This document shows positions 13,156-21,760 of a DNA stretch of 38,298 nt, in pieces; position 1 is the first letter of the stretch, and each line of letters opens with the position of its first letter. The notes under the pieces are model-generated. The model was not told the origin of the DNA. It searched no databases and saw nothing but the letters and a program-made list of their open reading frames with translations. This DNA is from a virus: positions 1 through 38,298 of the IMG/VR virus record IMGVR_UViG_3300046713_000128. One strand, given 5' to 3'. The translations under genes were made by a program, and so were the position numbers.

Positions 13156-14759
13156 TGCCGTGGCGCGGTCCGTCCGAGCCCGGCGAGTTCCCGACCCTCG
13201 GGTACGACGTCGGCGAGTGGATCGAGCAGCACCTCGTCCTGGCCGACGGCTACCGGATGGGCGAGCCGTACAAGCTCACCGACGAGATGTGGACGTTCCT
13301 GGTCCACTACTACCGGCTCTACCCGCACGCGGCCCCCTGGCCGGCCCCGGACAGCCTGCGCTACACCGGCGGGCAGCTGCGCCGGTCGCAGAAGTGGGGC
13401 AAGGACCCGTTCGCTGCGGCGATGATCGCGGCCGAGGCGCTGGGCCCGACCCGCCATGACGGGTGGACCGCCGACGGGGAGCCGGTGGGGGCGCCGTACC
13501 CGTCGCCGTTGATCGTCTGCCTCGGCACCTCGGAGGAGCAGACCGCGAACACCTGGCGCCCGTTGCTGGGGATGCTGCGCGGTGGGCCGCTGGTGAACGA
13601 GCCCGGCATGGACATCGGTGAGACCCGGGTCATCCTGCCAAGCGGCGGGAAGATCGAGCCGGCGACCACGTCGGCCCGGGCCCGGCTGGGTGCCCCGATG
13701 ACGTTCGTGACGATCACCGAGACGCACCTGTTCACGCTGCAGGGCGGTCATCGCAAGGTGTGCGGCGCCGTCAAGCGCAACGTGGCCGGCATGGACGGCC
13801 GCTGGCTGGAGATGACCAACGCCTGGGATCCCTCGGAGGGCTCCGAGGCTCAGGTGACCGGCGACAACCCGGACGAGCGGACGTACGTCGACACGATCGA
13901 GCCGCATCGGGTCGAGGACCTGGGCGACGACGAGGCGCTCTACGCCGAGCTGCTGCGTCAGTACGGCGACAGCGCCCGCGAGCGCGGCGGCTGGGTCAAC
14001 ATCCGTGGCCGCATGTTCGGCGAGGCGCGGTCGAAGAAGCACATGGAGGCCGACCGGCGCCGCTTCTTCCTGAACGAGATCGTCGTGGGTGAGTCCGTGT
14101 TCGTCGACCCGATCGCCTGGGATGCGGCGGCCGGCGACGGCGAGACCCTGGCGCCCGGCGAGCGCATCACGCTCGGCTTCGACGGCTCGAAGTTCCGCGA
14201 CGCGACCGCGTTGATCGCCTCGCGGATGTCGGACGGCAAGCTGTTCACGCTGCGGGTCTGGGAGCGGCCCAAGGATGCCGCGCAGTGGAAGGTCCCGTCC
14301 GCCGAGGTCGACCAGGTCGTCGGGCAGACGTTCGATGCGTACGGCGTCGTGCTGATGTTCGCCGACCCGTACCGGTGGCAGGACTACCTCGACACCTGGG
14401 CCGGCAAGTGGCCCAAGCAGGTCGTGGAGTTCCCCACGAACGTCGAGCAGCGCATGGACCGGGCGATCGAGCGGTTCACGACTGCGTTCGCCGCCGGCGA
14501 CATCGCCCACGACGGCAACGAGACGCTGACGCAGCACTGCAAGAACGCCGTGCTGGTCAAGGGCTCGCGCAAGAAGCCGCGGCCCGGCGAGGACGAGAGC
14601 ATCGCGCAGTACCACATGAAGATGGCCAAGCGCGGCGACGGCCAGCTGATCGACGCCTCGGTCGCCGCGGTGCTCGCCTACGCGGCCCGCGGGCAGGCCA
14701 TCGAGGACGGCGCCCTGATCCCCGAAGAGACGCAGCCGTTTTTCGCGTCCTGGCGATAG
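13155..14759 (+). CDS. terL: Terminase large subunit (ATPase-nuclease)
   Basis: A 534-residue protein that pumps DNA into the prohead and cuts it. The ATPase part has a Walker A variant RRSQKWGKD (76-84) and Walker B with catalytic Glu189 in FVTITETH. A coupling-type stretch follows. The nuclease part has GFDGSKFRDA (Asp343), FADPYRW (Asp404) and a late DASVAAVLA, the three acidic positions of the RNase H-like fold. The length is normal for phage large terminases. The architecture is the actinophage P27/HK97-like type. Strong neighbours (HNH, small terminase, portal) confirm the call. Confidence 0.95.
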   Translation: MPWRGPSEPGEFPTLGYDVGEWIEQHLVLADGYRMGEPYKLTDEMWTFLVHYYRLYPHAAPWPAPDSLRYTGGQLRRSQKWGKDPFAAAMIAAEALGPTRHDGWTADGEPVGAPYPSPLIVCLGTSEEQTANTWRPLLGMLRGGPLVNEPGMDIGETRVILPSGGKIEPATTSARARLGAPMTFVTITETHLFTLQGGHRKVCGAVKRNVAGMDGRWLEMTNAWDPSEGSEAQVTGDNPDERTYVDTIEPHRVEDLGDDEALYAELLRQYGDSARERGGWVNIRGRMFGEARSKKHMEADRRRFFLNEIVVGESVFVDPIAWDAAAGDGETLAPGERITLGFDGSKFRDATALIASRMSDGKLFTLRVWERPKDAAQWKVPSAEVDQVVGQTFDAYGVVLMFADPYRWQDYLDTWAGKWPKQVVEFPTNVEQRMDRAIERFTTAFAAGDIAHDGNETLTQHCKNAVLVKGSRKKPRPGEDESIAQYHMKMAKRGDGQLIDASVAAVLAYAARGQAIEDGALIPEETQPFFASWR

Positions 14760-14769
14760 GAGGAAATCC

Positions 14770-15045
14770 ATGGCCGTCCTATCGACGAGTCCGGACGCCC
14801 GGCTGCAGTGGCGCGAGATCGGCCGCCTGGTCACGGCGGGTCTGGGCTGGCTGCTCTTCGCGGCCGGCTGGCTGGTCGCGAAGACGCTGCGGGCCGCCGC
14901 CACCGCGATCGGTGCCGTCCTGTTCGCCGCCGGCTGGCTCGCCTCGGCCGCGGCCTGGCCGGCGCTGTGCTGGTGCGGCCGCGCCGTGAGTCTGGGCTGG
15001 CAGGAAGGCCGCAAGCCGATCGGCGGTCGGCGTGGGCCTTCTTGA
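14770..15045 (+). CDS. Small membrane protein between terminase and portal, 91 aa
   Basis: ATG 14770 is preceded by TAGGAGGAAA, one of the best ribosome binding sites in the window. Residues about 20-70 are hydrophobic, with a duplicated LFAAGWL motif that suggests two membrane helices arising by repetition. A basic C-terminus follows. The gene overlaps the portal start by 14 bp, so it is co-translated with it. No family is recognised; a holin-like protein or an antiholin would be unusual here. Confidence 0.7.
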   Translation: MAVLSTSPDARLQWREIGRLVTAGLGWLLFAAGWLVAKTLRAAATAIGAVLFAAGWLASAAAWPALCWCGRAVSLGWQEGRKPIGGRRGPS

Positions 15046-16426
15046 GCGCATCGCCGCTGCGGGTAAGGGCGAGGAGCGCTTCAGCGCCGACCAGTGGCTG
15101 ACGCAGTTCCTGGCGCCATCGCAGTTCAACTACAACGGCTCGAACTACTCGTACGGCGGCCTGCGTACGACCATGTCCGGGCAGAAGATCCAGCAGGTCG
15201 CCGCCACCCTGCCCGGCTACGCAGCCGCCCTGCGGGCGTGCCCGCCAGCGTTCGCCGCGCAGATGGTGCGGGCGCTGACGCTGTCGCAGATGCGGTTCAC
15301 CTGGCGTAACCTGCCGAGCCACCCGTCGACGCCGCGGCGCACATTCGGGAACCGGGAGTTGTCGCTGCTGGAACGGCCGTGGCCGAAGGCGACCACCTCG
15401 GACCTGGTGGCGACGATGGAATGGCATGCCGGGCTGACCGGCAACGCGTTCGTCGTCCGGCAGCGTGACCGGCTGCGGGTGCTGCGACCGGACTGGTGCG
15501 GGCTGATCTTCGGGTCACAGCAGGACCCGGACGAGATCGCCGCGACCGCCCTGGACGGCGAGCTGCTCGGGCTGATCTACCAGAACGGCGGCATCGGCTC
15601 CGGCCGCGGTCAGATGCAGACGTTGCTGCCGGACGAGTTCGCGCACTGGTCGCCGATCCCGGACCCGGAGTGCCCCGGCATGGGCCAGTCGTGGATCACC
15701 GCCGCGCTGGCAGACATCCAGGGCGACCGGGCGGCGACGCAGCACAAGCTGCAGTTCTTCACCAACGGCGCGACGCCGAACATGGTGGTCACCGGCATTC
15801 CGGCAGCGACCAAGGAGATCTTCAGCGACATCGTCGACGCGATGGAGGAGAAGCACGCCGGCGTCGCCAACGCGTACAAGACCCTCTACCTGGCGCTCGG
15901 CGCCGACGCCAAGGTGGTCGGCTCCGACCTGAAGCAGCTCGACTTCAAGGCCACCCAGGGCGCCGGCGAGACGCGCATCGCGATGCTGGGCCGCGTCCCG
16001 GCGCCGCTGCTGGGCATCTCCGAGGGTCTGGCCGGGTCGTCGCTGAACGCGGGCAACTTCGGCATGGCCCGGCGCATCTTCGCCGACAGCTGGATCTACC
16101 CGTCGATGCAGGACCTCTCGGCGTCGCTGGAGTCCATTCTCACGCGGCCCACCGACCGCAGCGGCTACCCGGACTCCGAGCTGTGGTTCGACACCACCGA
16201 TATGCCGATCCTGCGCGAGGACGCCAAGGACGCGGCCGCGATCACGCAGACGCAGGCCACGACGATCGGCCAGCTCGTGCGCGAGGGCTTCACCGCCGAG
16301 TCGGCGAAGACGGCCGTCATCGGCCAGGACATGAGCCAGCTCGTCCACTCGGGCCTTGTCTCCGTCCAGCTGCAGGTCCCCGGCTCCACCCCACCCGCAA
16401 CCACCCCGGCAGGAGGGGCGAAGTGA
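15032..16426 (+). CDS. Portal protein (HK97 type)
   Basis: A 464-residue protein from GTG 15032, coupled to the upstream membrane protein gene. It forms the dodecameric ring through which DNA enters and to which the tail attaches. The start GLLERI, the crown/stem region with ATMEWHAGLTGNAFVVRQR, LQFFTNGATPNMVV, and ILGRVP-like LGRVPAPLLGIS followed by GSSLNAGNFGMARR are typical of HK97-family portals. The Pro/Thr-rich C-terminal 20 residues are probably disordered. Confidence 0.93.
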   Translation: MGLLERIAAAGKGEERFSADQWLTQFLAPSQFNYNGSNYSYGGLRTTMSGQKIQQVAATLPGYAAALRACPPAFAAQMVRALTLSQMRFTWRNLPSHPSTPRRTFGNRELSLLERPWPKATTSDLVATMEWHAGLTGNAFVVRQRDRLRVLRPDWCGLIFGSQQDPDEIAATALDGELLGLIYQNGGIGSGRGQMQTLLPDEFAHWSPIPDPECPGMGQSWITAALADIQGDRAATQHKLQFFTNGATPNMVVTGIPAATKEIFSDIVDAMEEKHAGVANAYKTLYLALGADAKVVGSDLKQLDFKATQGAGETRIAMLGRVPAPLLGISEGLAGSSLNAGNFGMARRIFADSWIYPSMQDLSASLESILTRPTDRSGYPDSELWFDTTDMPILREDAKDAAAITQTQATTIGQLVREGFTAESAKTAVIGQDMSQLVHSGLVSVQLQVPGSTPPATTPAGGAK

Positions 16427-17214
16427 CCACAGCCCAGACGGCGCCGCCGATCCTTCTTCGCGCGGTCGAGTTCCGCGCCACCGACGACGACGCCGGCGAC
16501 GGCCGCACGCTCGAGGGCTACGGCGCAGTGTTCAACTCGCCGACGAGCATCCGCGGTTGGGAGGGCGACTTCCTCGAGGAGATCGCCCCCGGCGCGTTCC
16601 GCAAGACACTGCGCGAGCGGACCCCGGTGCTCCAGTTCGACCACGGCCGCGACCAGCGCACCGGGTCGGTGCCGATCGGCTCGATCGAGGAGTTGAAGGA
16701 GGACACCGAGGGCCTGTTCGTCCGCGCGCGGCTGTTCGACAACCCGGTGGTCGAGCCGATCCGGCAGGCCATCGAGGGCAAGTCCATCACCGGCATGTCG
16801 TTCCGGTTCGCCGTCGCTGAGGAGCGCTGGGTCGACAAGGACGGCAAGAAGGTCAAGGACGAGGAGCTGTCCGAGCTGCTGTGGCGTCCGGGTGACCGTG
16901 GGCCGCTGAAGCGGACCATCCTGCGCGTCGACCCGCTGTACGAGCTCGGCCCGGTCGTCTTCCCGGCCTACGACAACACCTCCGTCGGTGTGCGCTCGCT
17001 GCTGGCGCAGCTGACCCCCGACGAGCACCGCCAGATGCTCCGCGAGCTCGCCGAAGAGCTTCGCACGCACGGCGGCATAGACCTCACCGAGGACGGCGCG
17101 CGGAGCGCCGCCGAGGGCGAGCAAGGCACGCAGCCAGGGAACGGCGAGCGGCCACCCACTTCAGTTCGTTCCCGCGTCGACCACGACGCCCTCCGTATGA
17201 GAGGCATCCTGTGA
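16423..17214 (+). CDS. HK97-type prohead protease
   Basis: A 263-residue protein from GTG 16423, with AGGAGGGG upstream. Family S78/U35-type protease: TLEGYGAVFN at 29-38, catalytic-type His74 in LQFDHGRD, and a Ser in GKSITGMSFRF (probably Ser126), followed by ELGPVVFPAYDNTSV. It should trim the N-terminal delta domain of the capsid protein during maturation. The C-terminal 60 residues are an acidic tail that may act in scaffolding. Lies between portal and capsid genes, as expected. Confidence 0.93.
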   Translation: MTTAQTAPPILLRAVEFRATDDDAGDGRTLEGYGAVFNSPTSIRGWEGDFLEEIAPGAFRKTLRERTPVLQFDHGRDQRTGSVPIGSIEELKEDTEGLFVRARLFDNPVVEPIRQAIEGKSITGMSFRFAVAEERWVDKDGKKVKDEELSELLWRPGDRGPLKRTILRVDPLYELGPVVFPAYDNTSVGVRSLLAQLTPDEHRQMLRELAEELRTHGGIDLTEDGARSAAEGEQGTQPGNGERPPTSVRSRVDHDALRMRGIL

Positions 17215-18797
17215 ACCACAGCCGCAAGCCGAAGCTGCTCGGCTACCGCAAGAACGGCGCCCCCGTCTGGCTGGCCCAGGGCGGCGCCCCCGATCTCGCC
17301 GAGCAGATCACCCGCTCGCTCGAGGGCAAGGACGTCGCAGACCTCAAGGCCTCCGCCGTTCCCGACGAGCTGCGGGGCAAGACGCCCGACGAGCTCGTCC
17401 AGTACATCGAGGTCCTGGACGCGCACCTGCGTTCCATGCATCAGGACGAGGACACCGGCGAGCTGCGCGAGAAGTCGCCGGCGGAGCAGAAGGCGTTCGC
17501 CTACGGCCTGGAGCTGCGCGACATCGCCACCAAGCGCATCGAAGAGCACCGGGCCGTGCAGGAGATCTTCAGCCGCAAGCCGAAGGCCGTGCAGCGGGCG
17601 CTCGCCAACATCAAGACCGGCAGCGACGACCCGTACGGCGACGTGCGCCGGCTGACGACGGCCGAGGCCCGTGACGGCGCGCTGCGCCGGCTGGACAGCC
17701 GCGACGCGGGCTCGATGCTGGAGGACGACCAGCGCGAGCACGTCGAGCGGCAGATCCGCAAGGACACCACGATCGCCCGCCGGATCCTCGTCACCGAGAA
17801 CGAGCACTACCGCGAGGCGTGGATGAAGCTGGTCACCCAGCCGCACCCGTTCCTCGACGACGACGAGCGCAAGGCCGTCCAGGCCTGGCAGGAATACCGG
17901 GCGATGGCCGACTTCACGTCGGCAGCGGGTGGCTTCGGCATCCCGGTGTTCATCGACCCGTCGATCATCATGACGGCGCAGGGCAGCGGGAACCCGTTCC
18001 TGTCGATCGCCCGCCAGGTCACCGTCAACACGAACCGGTGGAAGGGCGTCAGCTCGGCCGGTGTGACCTGGGCGTTCCAGACGGAGGCCGCGGCAGCCAC
18101 GGACAACTCGCCGACCCTGGCGCAGCCGACGGTGGACGTGCACATGGCGCGCGGCTTCATCCCGTTCTCGATCGAGGTCGGGATGGACTACCCGGCCTTC
18201 GCGTCGGAGATGTCCGACCTGCTCGCCGCGGGCTACGACGAGCTGCTCGTGGACAAATTCACCCGCGGCTCCGGTTCGGGTGAGCCGTTCGGCATCCTGA
18301 CCGCCCTGTCGGCGAACGCGTCGGTCCGGGTGCGGGTGGCCACGGCCGGCGCGATCAACTCGCAGGACCCGTACAACGTGTGGAAGGTGCTGCCGCAGCG
18401 GTTCCGCCGCAACGCGGCCTGGCTGATGTCGGTCGGCGTGAACACGGCGATCCGGCAGCTGGGCGCGGCGAACGTGTTCCACGGCTACACGGTCAACCTG
18501 CCCGAGGAGTGGGCCGGCCAGCTGATGAACAAGGCCGTGTACGAGGACCCGTACATGCCCGACACCACCACGACCACATCGAGCACGGTCGGTGTGGCCG
18601 TCGTCGGCGACTTCTCGAACTTCGTGGTCGCCCGCAACGGCGGCATGGAGGTCGAGCTGGTGCCGCAGCTGTTCCAGCAGGTGACCGCGGGCTCCGGCCC
18701 GGCGGTGCCGACCGGGCAGCGCGGATGGTTCGCGTACAGCCGCATCGGATCGAACTCGGTGAACGACCTCGCGTTCCGGCTGCTGACCAACACGTAG
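17211..18797 (+). CDS. Major capsid protein (HK97 fold) with long N-terminal scaffold domain
   Basis: A 528-residue protein from GTG 17211 (GTGA overlap). The first 225 or so residues are charged and helical, acting as a delta/scaffold domain that the upstream protease would remove. The mature part begins near AMADFTSAAGGFGIPVFID, the usual start of HK97-fold capsids, and continues with FLSIARQVTV, GVTWAFQTEAAA and IEVGMDYPAF. The C-terminal A-domain region contains YTVNLPE and VVGDFSNFVV. It ends ahead of a strong hairpin. Confidence 0.95.
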   Translation: MNHSRKPKLLGYRKNGAPVWLAQGGAPDLAEQITRSLEGKDVADLKASAVPDELRGKTPDELVQYIEVLDAHLRSMHQDEDTGELREKSPAEQKAFAYGLELRDIATKRIEEHRAVQEIFSRKPKAVQRALANIKTGSDDPYGDVRRLTTAEARDGALRRLDSRDAGSMLEDDQREHVERQIRKDTTIARRILVTENEHYREAWMKLVTQPHPFLDDDERKAVQAWQEYRAMADFTSAAGGFGIPVFIDPSIIMTAQGSGNPFLSIARQVTVNTNRWKGVSSAGVTWAFQTEAAAATDNSPTLAQPTVDVHMARGFIPFSIEVGMDYPAFASEMSDLLAAGYDELLVDKFTRGSGSGEPFGILTALSANASVRVRVATAGAINSQDPYNVWKVLPQRFRRNAAWLMSVGVNTAIRQLGAANVFHGYTVNLPEEWAGQLMNKAVYEDPYMPDTTTTTSSTVGVAVVGDFSNFVVARNGGMEVELVPQLFQQVTAGSGPAVPTGQRGWFAYSRIGSNSVNDLAFRLLTNT

Positions 18798-18806
18798 AAA
18801 GTGGGC

Positions 18807-18831
18807 GGCGCCTGGGTATATCCCAGGCGCC
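18807..18831 (+). terminator. 10-bp hairpin after capsid gene
   Basis: GGCGCCTGGG (18807-18816) and CCCAGGCGCC (18822-18831) pair perfectly around a TATAT loop, ten bases after the capsid stop. No long T-tract follows, so it probably acts as an mRNA-stabilising element or partial terminator that keeps capsid mRNA high over downstream genes. Confidence 0.75.
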
Positions 18832-18856
18832 ATCCCCTGAAAAGCAGGAGGACCGC

Positions 18857-19081
18857 GTGGCCCTGTCCACCGATTCGATCGATCCGAAGAAGTCGGCGCC
18901 GGCGAAGGCGGCCGACAAGTCCGAGGCCAGCACCAAGTTGCCGGAGCCGGTCGCCGCGCCCGGCGCGACGGACCCGGCCGTGCAGCAGATCCTCGCCGAA
19001 CAGCAGACGGCCGTCTCCAACGGCGACGCCGCCGGCATCCGCGAGGCCAACGCCAAGCTGAACGAGCACGGCTACAAGTAA
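18857..19081 (+). CDS. Hypothetical small protein after capsid, 74 aa
   Basis: GTG 18857 is preceded by CAGGAGG. The protein is Ala/Lys/Pro-rich, with helical VQQILAEQQTAVSNGDAA at the end. It lies between two hairpins and so forms its own short transcription segment. Small capsid-linked proteins often occupy this place, but no decoration-protein family is recognised. Confidence 0.65.
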   Translation: MALSTDSIDPKKSAPAKAADKSEASTKLPEPVAAPGATDPAVQQILAEQQTAVSNGDAAGIREANAKLNEHGYK

Positions 19082-19095
19082 CCATCCACCGCGCG

Positions 19096-19120
19096 AGCCC
19101 CGGACCATCCGTCCGGGGCT
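19096..19120 (+). terminator. 10-bp hairpin terminator
   Basis: AGCCCCGGAC (19096-19105) pairs perfectly with GTCCGGGGCT (19111-19120) around a CATCC loop, followed by TTCG. It lies 14 bases after the previous stop. Stem strength and position support transcription termination or attenuation. Confidence 0.75.
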
Positions 19121-19145
19121 TTCGCATGCCCGGAAGGCCTCACCC

Positions 19146-19388
19146 ATGGACGTCGTGTACCCGGTCGCCGACGCGACCCTCCCGCTGGCGAACGGTGCGA
19201 GCTTCACCGTGCGCCGCGGCCAGCACTGGCACGTCGAGGACGCGGTGGTGAAAGAGCACCCGGGCATGTTCTCGGACGATCCGCGCTACGGCCTGGCGTT
19301 CTCGTCGCCGCCGCCGGAGATGTCCGAGGCCCCCGTCGAGCAGGCCACGGCCGCTCCGGGCGAGCGCCGGACCTCCCGCCGAGCCTGA
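19146..19388 (+). CDS. Hypothetical protein, 80 aa
   Basis: ATG 19146 has GGAAGG seven bases upstream. The N-terminal half looks like beta strands (VVYPVADATLPLANG, FTVRRGQHWHVED). The C-terminal third is Pro/Ala/Arg-rich. Similar short proteins lie in the head-to-tail region of many actinophages, so a head-associated role is possible. No family is recognised. Confidence 0.65.
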   Translation: MDVVYPVADATLPLANGASFTVRRGQHWHVEDAVVKEHPGMFSDDPRYGLAFSSPPPEMSEAPVEQATAAPGERRTSRRA

Positions 19389-19473
19389 CCCAATCGTCTC
19401 CGGTCGGCCGCTCGTGGATGGTCGTCCGGCCGGAGGCTCAACCATCCACAACCATCCACGTGAAAGGTCCGAA

Positions 19474-20253
19474 ATGACGCAGGAACCCGACGTCCCCGAC
19501 GTCGACCCGACCGGCACGGTCGCGCTGGCCTACGTGCACTCCGAGCGGGTCTCGTACTCGTGGCACCACTCGATCGTCGAGCTGATGGGCTTCGACTTCG
19601 CAAATGCCGGGCGGGTGGTCCGCGGCGGCTTCATCTCGATGCACTGCGGCACCGACGGCCTGGTCGACGCCCGCAACAAGGCCGTCGCGACGTTCCTGGC
19701 CGAGCGGACCGCAGAGTGGCTGTTCTGGATCGACACGGACATGGGGTTCGCCCCGGACGCGCTGGAGCGGCTGCTGGCCGCCGCCGACGCCGACCACCGG
19801 CCGATCGTCGGCGCCCTGGCGTTCTCGCAGCGCCAGACCGAATCTGACGGCCGCGGTGGCTGGCGCTGCACGGCCACGCCGACGGTCTTCGACTGGGAAG
19901 AGGTCGACGGCAAGACCGGCTTCTCGGTGCGCTGGGACTACGCGCGAAACACCGTCACCCGGGTGGCCGGCACCGGCTCGGCGTGCCTCCTGATCCACCG
20001 CACGGTCCTCGAGAAGATCGCCGCGGAGCACGGCCCCATCTGGTACAACCGGATCCCTAACCCGTCGCTCGGGCAGATGACCTCCGAGGACCTGTCGTTC
20101 TGCATGCGGGCGGGGGCGCTCGGCTTTCCCCTGCACGTTCACACCGGTGTGGAGGCGACGCACCACAAGCCGGTGTGGCTGGCTGAGGACGACTACCTGC
20201 GCCAGCGTGCCATCGACGCCGCCCTGAAGGACCGCGCCGAGGTGACGTCGTGA
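19474..20253 (+). CDS. Glycosyltransferase, GT-A fold
   Basis: A 259-residue protein; ATG 19474 with AAAGG upstream is preferred over the in-frame GTG in the repeat region. FLAERTAEWLFWIDTDMGF contains the DTD that matches the DxD metal-binding motif of GT-A transferases. GFISMHCGTDGLVDARNKAV precedes it, as in phage and bacterial GT2-like enzymes. A later SEDLSFCMRA and a HHKPVWL motif resemble the acceptor end. It would transfer a sugar from a nucleotide donor, probably to a virion protein, since it lies in the structural region. Confidence 0.82.
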   Translation: MTQEPDVPDVDPTGTVALAYVHSERVSYSWHHSIVELMGFDFANAGRVVRGGFISMHCGTDGLVDARNKAVATFLAERTAEWLFWIDTDMGFAPDALERLLAAADADHRPIVGALAFSQRQTESDGRGGWRCTATPTVFDWEEVDGKTGFSVRWDYARNTVTRVAGTGSACLLIHRTVLEKIAAEHGPIWYNRIPNPSLGQMTSEDLSFCMRAGALGFPLHVHTGVEATHHKPVWLAEDDYLRQRAIDAALKDRAEVTS

Positions 20254-21149
20254 AGATCGCCCTCACCGGAGCGGCCGGATACCTCGGCACCCACCTCACC
20301 CGCACCCTGATCGAGGCGGGCCACTCGGTTAACCGCTACGACCGCCGCCCCGGCCCGCTGCTGTACGACCTGTTCGACCTGTGCGAGCGAGCCTCGTTCC
20401 GGTCGCGACTGGCAACTACTCGCCCTGATCTGGTCGTGCACATGGCGGCCCGGACGGGCCGCCTGTTCGGCGAGGACGACCGGCAGGACTCGGTCCGATC
20501 GAACGCCGAGGCCACCGTCAACGTCGCCCAGGCGTGCAGCGAGGTCGGCATCCGCATGGTCTACGCCAGCTCGTCGGAGATCTACGGCGACACCGGCCAG
20601 GTGTGCACCGAGGACGGTCCGTACGCGCTGCCGCACAACCTCTACGGCGTCAGCAAGCGGTGGGGCGAGGAAGCCTGCCAGCTCTACAACCCGGACGGCC
20701 TGACGATCTGGCGCATCTCGATGCCGTACGGGCCCGGCGCGAAGGTCGGCTACCGCGGCCTGAACGCGCTGCACGCCTTCCTGTTCGCGGCGCACAACCG
20801 GTTGCCCATCACCGTGCACCGTGGCTCGTCGCGGTCCTGGACGTATGTCGGCGACACGATGGCCGCGATGCTGGCCACGCTCGAGCGGCCGGGCGTCTGG
20901 AACATCGGTGGCGACCACGACCACCGTTCGATGCTCGAGGTGGCCGACCTGGCGTGCGCGATCGCCGACGCACCGCCGTCGCTCATCACGGAGGTCGAGC
21001 CGCCGACCGCGCAGACGCTGGTCAAGCGCCTGTCGTCGGCAAAGCTCGAGGCGATCGGGTGGGCGCCGCAGACCTCGCTCGCGGACGGCATGAAGCTCAC
21101 CTACGAGTGGGTGGCGCGCCACGACGCCGACGGGCGGCTGGTCGCATGA
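20250..21149 (+). CDS. NAD-dependent sugar epimerase / dehydratase (extended SDR)
   Basis: A 299-residue protein from GTG 20250. The Rossmann fingerprint GAAGYLG is at residues 7-13, HMAARTG forms the second strand motif, the Ser-rich YASSSEIYG precedes the active-site YGVSK (Tyr-x3-Lys), and RISMPYGPG resembles the substrate loop. These are the marks of extended short-chain dehydrogenases that convert UDP-, GDP- or dTDP-sugars. It overlaps both glycosyltransferases by 4 bp, so the cassette probably makes and transfers a special sugar. Confidence 0.88.
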   Translation: MKIALTGAAGYLGTHLTRTLIEAGHSVNRYDRRPGPLLYDLFDLCERASFRSRLATTRPDLVVHMAARTGRLFGEDDRQDSVRSNAEATVNVAQACSEVGIRMVYASSSEIYGDTGQVCTEDGPYALPHNLYGVSKRWGEEACQLYNPDGLTIWRISMPYGPGAKVGYRGLNALHAFLFAAHNRLPITVHRGSSRSWTYVGDTMAAMLATLERPGVWNIGGDHDHRSMLEVADLACAIADAPPSLITEVEPPTAQTLVKRLSSAKLEAIGWAPQTSLADGMKLTYEWVARHDADGRLVA

Positions 21150-21760
21150 TCTCCATCGTCATCCCGACCATCAGGGGCCGCGAGGAGCACTTCCAGCGCT
21201 GCGTCGCCGCGTACGAGTCCCGCACGGTCAGCGCCTTCGAGATCATCGTCGAGCGTGACCACCCGGCGGTCGGGCCGGCCTGGAACGCGGGCGCCGCGCG
21301 GGCGACCGGCGACTACCTCCACTTCACCGCCGACGACCTCGAGCCGCACGAGGGCTGGGACGTCCCCGCGCTCGAAGTCGTCCAGCGCGGACTGATGCCC
21401 GCCCCGCGTGTGATCAACCAGCACGGCCGGCTCGACTCGTGCGGGCTGCACGGCGTCGAGATGGAGGACTGGGCGGTCGTGCCCATGTCGGTGGTCCCGT
21501 TCATGTCGCGCGAGCAGTGGGCGGCGATCGGGCCGGTGCTGCCGATCCACTACTTCACCGACAACTGGATCTCCTGGCGTGGCCACCGCGCCGGCTGGCC
21601 GACGGTCGTGCGACGAGACTTCGCGTTCACCCATCACTGGGCGCAGCACGGCCGCGGCGCCGGCATGACGTACGACGAGCGGCTGCGGCACGACCAGGGC
21701 GTGTTCCTCGAAGCGGTGCGGGAGGCCGAGTCCGATGGTGCAGTACGCGTCCAACGCTGA
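21146..21760 (+). CDS. Glycosyltransferase family 2-like
   Basis: A 204-residue protein from ATG 21146 (ATGA overlap). It begins MISIVIPTIRGREEHFQRCV, the typical first strand and helix of GT2 enzymes, followed by EIIVERD and ARATGDYLHFTADDLEPHEGW with ADD in the place of the DxD motif. A late MTYDERLRHDQGVFLEA also resembles GT2 families. It overlaps the connector gene by 26 bp. It probably acts with the first transferase on the same glycan. Confidence 0.82.
   Translation: MISIVIPTIRGREEHFQRCVAAYESRTVSAFEIIVERDHPAVGPAWNAGAARATGDYLHFTADDLEPHEGWDVPALEVVQRGLMPAPRVINQHGRLDSCGLHGVEMEDWAVVPMSVVPFMSREQWAAIGPVLPIHYFTDNWISWRGHRAGWPTVVRRDFAFTHHWAQHGRGAGMTYDERLRHDQGVFLEAVREAESDGAVRVQR

Larger units (their letters stand above)
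19080..19460. repeat. AACCATCCAC repeats, direct and inverted
   Basis: AACCATCCAC occurs at 19080-19089 and twice in tandem at 19440-19459. The inverse GTGGATGGT lies at 19414-19422, so the last tandem copies can pair with it over a 17-30 base loop. The copies flank a small gene and border the glycosyltransferase cassette. Confidence 0.55.

Noticed and set aside
12897-15014. A 705-codon open frame on the minus strand opposite the terminase genes
   Set aside because: It is the mirror of codon bias in very GC-rich DNA; the plus strand encodes a clear terminase with motifs, and the minus product is low-complexity Arg/Leu/Gly/Val.
16968-19127. A 719-codon open frame on the minus strand opposite the capsid gene
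   Set aside because: Same mirror effect; the plus strand holds an HK97 capsid protein and the minus product has no motif or ribosome binding site.
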